DNA of 64,000 bases from Streptomyces parvus (GTDB lineage: Bacteria > Actinomycetota > Actinomycetes > Streptomycetales > Streptomycetaceae): NCBI RefSeq assembly GCF_032121415.1, contig NZ_CP135079.1, positions 1,798,001 through 1,862,000 of the forward strand. The letters are read 5' to 3'. The notes below the pieces were generated by a model. The model was not told the DNA's origin. It did no database searches and saw only the letters and a program-made list of their open reading frames with translations. Shown piece by piece: positions 52,311 to 61,300 of the stretch. The translations under genes were made by a program, and so were the position numbers. How positions within the stretch are numbered: the first letter of the stretch is position 1; each line of letters opens with the position of its first letter.

Positions 52311-55300
52311 GTCTCCGACTCGCCGGTCTCGCTTGTTCCGTCGGTGAGCTCGACGATCCGGGGCGAGGTGCCGTCCTCCGCGTTGTGGTAGGCCGGGTGC
52401 GGGTAGCCGGGCATCTCCCGGAACTCGTAGTCGAGGTAGTCACGTCCGGATTCGGGCTCCGTCACGACCTCGCGGTTGGCGATGCTCAGCGCCCCGCCCG
52501 GCGGATAGAGGACCTCCTCCTCGTCGAGCCACGCCGAGAACGGCGCCACCGGACGGGCGGTGGAGTGCTCGACGTATCCGCGCATCGCGTGCCGGTCCCG
52601 GGCGTCGCCCATCTCCTTCAGATCACCCCGGGTGTAGCCTCCGGCCCTCTCCCAGCTCTCGGTCATGCTGCGGAACCGCGGCACGAACAGCGTGGTCGCG
52701 GTGAGGAGCGGCGAGTCCTGCGGGATCGCGTCCAAGGGCCCGGGGAGCCAGCCTCCCCAGTAGACCGGGCCGTTGAGCGGCGGCAGGATCTCCAGCGCCT
52801 CGACCGCCATGTCGACGTGCGTGCTCATGTCGTCGTACAGCCGGTCGGCGACGCGGTCCACCCGGCGGCGGATCTCCTGGACGGCCGGCCCGGCCGCGTC
52901 CGGGCCCAGGTCCCGCAGATCGGCCATGGCACCGCTGAGGTCCTCGTCGTGGTCCAGCAGTTCGGGCAGGCCCTGCCCGCTGTCCACGGCGTCCTCACGG
53001 ACGTACCGCCAGACCCGTTGCCCGAACATCCAGCGGCCGACCGCCTCGCCGAAGCGCCCGGCGGTGACGTAGGTCTTGAAGAGCTCGTGGTCCTGGCCGG
53101 TGTAGAGGTACAGGGCGGTCAGATGGCCCGGGGCCAGGGCGCGCAGGGAGGCCCGTGCGCGGTCGCCGAAGCGTTCCAGCCACTGGACGGCCACCTCGGT
53201 CCGCTCCGCCAGCTCCTCGCTCACGGGGGCCCCGGTCATCGCCGCGTTCATCGCCTGGACGAGGTCTCCGGGGATGTCCGTGTCGAAGCGGGAGAAGAAG
53301 CGCGTCCTCAGATCGTAGGCCTGGTGGTGCGGCAGGACCGGACCCATGCCGAAGACGCGCGCGGTCACCTGGTGCAACCGGGCGCCGTCCTGGGCGAGCG
53401 CGGCGCGCTCCGCCTCCAGGCCCACACCGGCCAGGTGCGAGGCGCGCAGCACCTCGTGCAGGGACTGGGTCTCGGTCAGGACCGACCAGGACAGCACCGC
53501 CTTGCGGAAGGCCAGCAGCTCGGGCCCGCTCGCCCCGAGCGCCCGGTACGCCTGGAGCATCCACAGGGCCGGGCCGACCATGCCGCCGACGTAGCGGAAT
53601 CCGCGCGGGTCGTGTGCGACCCGGTACGCGCCCCGCCGGTTCCCGTTCGGCCGGGGCGGCCGGGGCATCGTGAGCCAGCCGGGCAGGGTCTGCTGCAGGG
53701 TGACGGGGCCTTTGTTGCCGTACGCCGCCAGGCCGAACGCCTGGACCAGCTGGGGTACCGACGGCCGGCTCTCCAGGAAGCGCGACACCGCGTCCGGCTG
53801 TCCGGTCCACTGCTGGGCCTCGGAGCCCTGGAAGAAGGCGCCGTCCGCCGCGAGCGGGCCGTGTCGCTGCGCGAGGGCCTGACGGAGCCGGGAGAGGGCG
53901 TGCGCGGCGGCCTGGACGGTCTCGGGTTCGGCGGCCAGCCTCTGCGCCAGACCCGCCTCGAACCGGAAACTGAGGTTGCGCCAGTTCCGGTCCCGGTAGA
54001 GCCGGGCGAACCGCACGGTCTCGGGTGCTCCGGCGACCCGCCACCCGGGCACCGACCAGGGCTGGGTGGGGGCGTCCGTGGCGGGGGCCGGGACGGCGGG
54101 GAGCACGGCGTTCGCGCCCGCCCGGGACCTCGGCAGGACCCGCAGGATGGTGGTGGGGCTCCCGTCCGCCGCCTCCAGGAGGTGGATGTCGGCGGCCGGT
54201 CCCCCGTCCTCGTCCCGGCCCGGGGTGATCGCCGTGCGACCGGTGTTGAGGTACACGTCCAGGCCGGTGAGGTCGGCGATGTCCGCGGCCCGGCGGACGG
54301 CGCGCTCCAGGCTCCCGCCCCCCGGTTCGGTGCCGGAGGGTCCGCCGGCGGCGGTGGCCACGTCACACGCGAGGACGGTGATGCTGGTGAAGCCCGCGGC
54401 GGCCAGGTCCTGTCCGAGCAGACGCCCCACCGCCGCGCTGTCGGCGCCCGTGGGCAGGTCGTTCGCCCCGGCGACGGCGTAGCCTTCCGGCCCGCCGTGA
54501 GACGTCCAGAAGAAGGTGCCGGACGCTCCCGTGGCGGGGAGGGGACGCCGGTGGGCGACGCGTTCCTGGGCGGATCCGCGGCTCCATTCGGTGTAGTGGG
54601 TGGCCTGCGGCAGGCGGCTGTAGAAGGGCTCGCGCAGCACCCAGTCGCGCCGGGTGAAGGATGCCTTGCCGACGGTCCTGCCGTCCGCGTCGATCTCCTG
54701 GACGACGATCTGCTGCGTGGCCGGCGCGGTCGCCCGCCCCTCCCACGGGGCATTCCAGTAGTCGTGCCGGGGGTAGGCGCGGGTGTCCGTCTTCCAGGGG
54801 CCCGCGTCAACGAGGCCGGAGTCCGCGTCGGAGTCCGTTTCGGAGTACCGGTCGGCGTCCGACAGGTCGGAGTCGGAGCGGCCGAGGTCGAACACGTCGT
54901 CCACCGCGTCCTCGAACACGGCCGGTGTGTACGGCACCGGGCCGGTCTGCGACCCCTCGGAGAGGCCGTCGGGCAGCGGGGTCTCCTCCTCGGCCACCTC
55001 GTGCAGCATCGGAGGCCGCCGGTAGGACTCGACGAGTCGCCGGCTGACGACGTCGAAGCGCATGCCCGGCGGGTACAGCGCCTCCCCTTCCGACAGGTGC
55101 TTGAGGAAGGGTGCGGCGTCGCGGGCCGTGGAGTTCGCGACCTCGATCAGTCTGCGGTGCGACCGGGCGGGCACGGGCTTGTCGCTCAGCGCGAACTCGA
55201 CAGCCTCCTCGATCTTCAGCGAGGTACTGCGGAAGGACGCCACCTCGATGGCGCCGTCACCGTACAGGGGGCCGTTCAGGGCGGGCCGCTCGATGGGCCC

Positions 55301-58300
55301 GGGCGCACCCCGCTCGCCCCACCAGATGGTCCGGTCGACGGGCGGCAGGATCTCCAGGGCCTCGATGGCCATGTCGATGTGGAGCCTCAGCTCGTCGTGG
55401 AGCCGGTCGGCCATCGCGTCCGCGCGGCGGCGCAGCGCGACCAGGTCGGGGTGGGGGGTGTCGAGGTCGGGCAGCTCGGTGAGTTCGGCGTACAGATCCG
55501 CGAACTCGGGACGGCTGAGCAGGGTGAGCGGCGGCATGTCCAGCTCCTCCTCGCGCGCCGACTCCAGCAGGTACTGCCAGCTGTGGAAACGCACCAGGTG
55601 ACGGCTGACGCCCCGGCCCAGCCGCTCCCCGTTGAGCAGTGCCTTCATCAGCCGGTAGTCGTAGGAGCTGTAGAGGTACAGGGCCGTGATGTGGGCGGGG
55701 GTGAGCCGGCTGAGCGCGGCGGCGCCCCGGTCGCCGTACCGCTCCAGCCACGCGGCCATGACCTGGAGTCTGGGCGTCGGCCGGGACGGCAGCGCCCCGG
55801 CGAGCGCGGCGTCGGCCATCGTGACGAGGGCGTCGGGCACGTCCATCGTCCCGGTGAGCTCGAACGGGAAGTACATGCGGTCCTGGTAGAGCGCCCGGTG
55901 CGGCGGAACCAGGGCTGCGGGGGCCTTTCCGTCGTCCTCGTGCGGAAGCAGGCCGCTCTCCGTGAAGGCGTCCACGGTCCAGATGTGCAGCGCGGCCCCG
56001 TCACGCGTAGCGGCTCCGCGCTCGTCGGCGGCGCCCATGCCGATCAGGTGGGAGGCGCGCAGCACCTCGTGCAGCGACTGGAGGTCGTAGGGAATCGTCC
56101 AGGCGGCCACGGCGGCGCGGAACGGGGTGAGCAGCTCGGACGGCAGGCCGAGTGCGGCGAACACCCTCAGCAGGTGCAGCGCGGGGCCCCGCTCGCCGCC
56201 GACCCGGCGGAAGCCGCGGCTGTCGTGCACGGCGCGGTAGGCGCTGTCCCCGCCGAACCGCCCGCCGCCCTCGGTGAGCGCCTCGTGGACAGGGGTCGGC
56301 AGCCCCGGTGCGGCGTAGGCCGCGTACACGAACGCCCGCATCAGCCCGTCCAGCGCCTCGGGGCCGGAAGGCTCCTCCAGCAGCCGCTCCAGCTCGGCGG
56401 CCGGGTCGTCCGGGGTCTCGTCCGGGGGGAAGAACGCGCGTGCCGCACGCTCTTCCCCGTTGCGGAGGGCGAGTTGGCCGTACAGTCCGCGCACCGCGAG
56501 CCCGGCGGCCTCGGCGAGCCGGGGAACCTCGCTCAGCGCCTCGGCGAGCGAGTCCTCCCAGTCGACGCTCGCCTGTCGCCAGGAGCGCTCCTGGTAGAAC
56601 CCCGTGAACCGCGGTGTGCCCGGCGCCCCGGCGGGGCTCCAGGACGACACCGACCATGGCGTGCCCCGGTCGGCGTCGAGGTCGTCGAGCTGTTCGGGGG
56701 CGGCGTCCAGCACCCGGCCCTGGACGTTGAACTGCCCGGGTGCGGGGTAGCGGTACGCGGTGCGTCCGGCCGCTGACGTACCCGGCGTCTCGACGCGGGG
56801 GCCCGTCCAGCCCGCCGGATAGGCCGTGACCCACTGCGTGGGCTGCCCGTCGACGTCCTCCAGCAGGTGCGGCAGCCCGTCGGACACCGCCGCCCGGCCG
56901 GTGGGGAGGTGGACCGGCAGTGCCGCGCCGTCGGCGATGCGTTGGGCCCGCGCCCGGGCTTCCGCCCGGTTCCTCGGCACGTCGCCGGGGCCGCAGGCGA
57001 GCACCGTCACACTGCCGAAGCCGCGCGTGCCCGCCGACCGCACCAGCCGTCCGGCGTAGGAACCGTCATCCGTCCGCCGGCCGCCGTCCTCGGTGACGAG
57101 GGCGAGCCCGTCGCCGCCGCCGTGCGACGCGAAGAAGAACGTCCCCCCTGTCGTTCCGCTCCCCGGCAGGGCCCGGTGGGTGGGGACGGGCCTGCCGACG
57201 CCGTCGCGTTCCCACGACACGAAGCCCGTGGCGGTGGCCAGTCGGCCGTACTCGTCCTGCCGTTGCGCCCAGTCGGCGTCGTCGAACGACGCGATGCCGA
57301 CCGTGCTGCCGTCCTGCCGGCGTACGGTCCGCAGCACCGGCGCGCGATGGGACGGCGCCTCCCCGATGCCGGCCGGGGGCGCGATGCCGAAGAGTTCGCC
57401 GGTCCTGCCGGGCTGGGTGCCCGCCGTGCCGGGTGTCGTGCCGCGCGTGGTCGCCTCGGTGACCTCGACGCTCTCGTACGGCCGCGTACTCGAGTCGCCG
57501 GGGACGACCGTCCGGGTGGTGATGTCGAAAGAGGCGCCCGGTGGGTAGAGGACCTCGGTCTCCAGCGGCAGCACCACGAACGGGCTGACCTCCCGCGCGG
57601 TCGAGTCCGCCACGTGGACCAGTCCGAGGTGTGTGCCGCCGGGGGCTCCCTTGCTGCGGTGCATGAAGCCGAGCGCTTCGTCCCGCACCAGCGCCGTGCT
57701 GCGGAAGAAGGGCACGGTGATGCGGTTCTGCCCGTACACCGGCCCGTCGGGCGGTGGCGTGCCCAGCAGCCCGGGCATTCCGCGGTCACCCCACCAGACG
57801 TCTCCGTGCAGCGGGGGCAGGATCTCCAGCGCCTCGACCACCATGTCGACGTGCCACGGAAGCTCCGCGAACACCGCGTCGGCCATCGCGTCCAGACGGC
57901 GCCTCAGGGCGGCCACCTCGGCGGTCTGCTCCTGGAGGTCGTCCACGTCCCACATCGCGTCGAACAGAGCGGTGAAACCCCGCTGCCGGCGCAGCGTCAT
58001 CGGGAGGAGGCCGGCGGCTCCGACCTCCGCCATCTTGCTGGTCATCGTCCAGGCGTTGAGACGTACGAGACGACGCCCCATACCCGCGCCGAACCGCTCG
58101 CCGTTGAGGAACGCCTTCATCAGACGGTAGTCGGCACCGCTGTACAGGTGGATCGCCGTCAGATGGGCGGGCGACAGCCGCCGCAGCGCGTCCCGGCCCG
58201 CGTCGCCGTAGCGGTCCAGCCAGCCGAGAAGCACCCGGTCCCGGGCGGTGTCCGGGCGCAGAGTGCCGGCGAGCGCGGCGTCGACCAGGTGCGCGAGGTC

Positions 58301-61300
58301 ACCGGGGAGGTTCAGCCCGCTGCGCGTGGTGTCACGGCCGAACGTCATCCGCTCGGCGTACAGGGCCAGGTGCGGCGGGACCAGCCGTGCCGCGGGCCGG
58401 TCCGTCCCGCTTTCCCCGTCCGGGGTACTCGTGATGAGCGAGTCGGCCGCCCAGGTGTGGAGTCCGGCGCCGTCGCGCAGCGCGGTATCGCGCTCCGCGG
58501 CGGTTCCCCCGCCGGCCCGGTGGGAGGCGCGCAGGATCTCGTGGAGCGACTGGAGGTCGGCCGGGATCGCCCAGGAGATGAGCGCGTCGCGCAGGGCGAC
58601 CAGGCTGTCCGGTGCCGCACCGAGCGCGGCGTAGGTGCGCAGAAGCCGTAGCGCGGGACCGTCCTCACCGCCCACGCGGCGCATGCCGCGGCTGTCGTGC
58701 ACCTCGCGGTAGGAGCTGCCCGGCGTGTAGCGCCCCTGCCGGCCGGGCGGGCGGGCCAGGGTCTCGGCCGTCTCACGGGGCAGGCCGTGGCCCGCGTGGG
58801 CCGCGTAGGTGAACGCGGTCATGAGCGAGGCGAGGGTGAGCGGTCCTGGCGGGGCGCTCAGCAGCCGGTCCAGCGCCGCGGCCGGGTCGCCCGGGGGCGC
58901 GTCCGGGGCGAAGAAGGCGCGCAGGGCAGCCTGCTCGCCGTGGCGCGCGGTGAGTTCGCGGGCCATGCGGGACACCGCGTCGCGTGCTGCCTCGGTGAGC
59001 CCTGCGGTGCGGCCCGTGTGCGCGGCGAACGCGAGCTCGAAGGCCGTGCTGCGACGCTGCCACTCCCGGTCGCGGTACAGGGCGGCGAACCGGGCCGTGC
59101 CGGGCGATCCGGCGGGACGCCAGGACCGTAGGGCCCAGGCCGGACCGGCGGCGGCCGCGGGCGCCGCCTCGGCGGGGTCGGGCTCCGGGGTGCTGTCCTG
59201 GCCGACCGCGGACACCGGGGTGGCGTTGATGCGGACGGCGGACGGATAGGCGGTGTCCGGCCGACCGCTCTCCCCGTCGGGCTCCTGGGCACGGCGGGGC
59301 GTGCCGGCCGTGAAGTGGAACGTACCTGTGCCGGAGTCGCGCCGGGCCGAGTGCTCCGGCCAGGCGGAGGGGCCGGCCTTGACCGCCTCACCGGGCGTCC
59401 CCGTCGCGGCCCCCTGGACCGGCCGGGGCTTCCAGACGGTCCTGGTCCACTGCCCCAGCTTCTTCTCCCGCAGGGCGGTGATGCGCAGCGGGGCGAACGG
59501 GTCGTCCTCGATCAGGTCCAGTGGTCCGGAGTAGCCGAAGGCGCTGCGGCCGGTGCGGTCGGTGAACGGCTGGGTCCGCCGCACGTTGCGGTTGGTGAAG
59601 CCGGCCATCGGGAAGACGACGGGGACGTCGACACCCGCGTCGGTCACCAGCGGCGCCAGGTCGAGCAGCGCCCACAGCTCCTCGTCGGGGACGGGCAGCG
59701 GGGCATGCCCGGGCAGGTGGATGACGATGCCGCCGTCGTCCGGCCGGGTCCCGGTCCAGATCACCAGGGAGTCTCCGCCCGGTTCCGTGGACCTCCACTG
59801 CGCCGGGTGGGGAACGGTGAGGACGTCGTTGCCTGCCTTGACCCGGGCGTACCACCGGTCGCGCTCCACGCCGTTCGGGGCCGGGCGTCCGCTCCAGTTG
59901 TAGCCGGTCGGCTCCGTCCCGTCGGTGAGGGTCTGCCGGAGTGCGCCCAGTTCGCGGAGGTGGTGGGCGGCGAGCTGGTGCGGGTCGGTGATGTCGATCC
60001 GGCGGGCGTGGGCCCGTACCGCCAGGAACGTCAGGTCCGCCGTCGTCGCGTCGCTCCACACCTCCGTGTCCCCGAGGTGGAGGGCGCGACGGCCCAGGCT
60101 CTCCTGCTGCGCCGGGTCCAGGCGGAACAGGACCAGGTCGACGCCGGCCACCATCGCCCAGAAGGCGCGGGTGATGTCCTTGGGACGCAGTGTGACGGGT
60201 TCGGGGAGGCCCACCGCGTCGCGGACGAGGTCCACGCCCTGGCTGCCGGAGAGTTCGTCGACGGCGTACGTCAGGGGGGTGTCCGGCAGCATCCCGGAGA
60301 GCGTGGTGTCCGGCTGCACGACGATCAGCTGCCGGGCGGCGTCCAGGACGTCCCGGTAGGCGTCGCGGCCCGGGGTGTCACCGCCGACGCGCCGGGCGAG
60401 GAACGTCCACAGCTCCATCCGGAACGGAGTGAACCGCCGCATGCCGGGGTCGTTGGCGCGCAGGGTCTCCAGCGCGGCGATGCCCTTCAGCGCCCGCTCG
60501 TACCGCCCGCCCGGAACCCAGCGGTCGTCCTCCACGGCGTCGTCGAAGACCAGGCGCAGCGCGCGGACCAGCCGCAGGACGGTCGCCCGGACCTCCGGCG
60601 GCACGGTGTCCGGGTCGCCGTGCAGGTCCGCGATCACGGCCAGGCGGTCCAGTTCGGCGTCGGTCGGCTCGGGCCGGTCGCGCACCACGCGGCCGACCAC
60701 CCCACCGGGAGTGTCCTCCAGTATGTAGGAGTCGTCGTCCAGCGCCGCGACCAGGGTCGGCCCCTCGACCTCCCGCCGGGCGGTATTGGCCGTGTGCCGG
60801 CTGAGGGACACCTCCTCCAGCGGGTCCTCCACAGGCGGTACCGGGCGGCCCTCCTGCTGCGGGTCGCGGTGGTTGCCCGCCGATGCCGCGTAGCAGACCT
60901 GGAGGCCGATCCGGTAACCGGGCGGCAGCTCGCGGACCTCGCGCAGTCCCCCGATGTACCGCCCGCCGTCGGGCGCGGTCAGCGTCACCGTCGAGCCGTC
61001 GCGCAGGACGAGGACCAGCACGCCGGGACCACCGTGCCCGTAATAGGTGTAGATCGCGGGGTCCGGGGTGTACGGCTCGGTGCTGACGAGCTGGTCGCCC
61101 TGACCGGTGGCCGCGTAGTGGATCCGCTGCCGTCGGCGGAAGAGCCCCCGCAGCATCCTCTCGCGCTGGTCCAGGTCGTCGGCGACCGACACCCTGCCGT
61201 ACCGCACCCGGCGGTCGAAGACCAGGGGCAGGGTGGCCACGTCGCTGTCGCGGAAGGTCCGGCCCTCGATCGAGGTCCACTGCCGGTCCACGAAGGGCGC

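Noticed and set aside
52163-56776. 1537-codon plus-strand frame over the giant gene
   Set aside because: Composition is Gly/Val/Arg/His-rich without domain order; the minus strand shows repeated modules.
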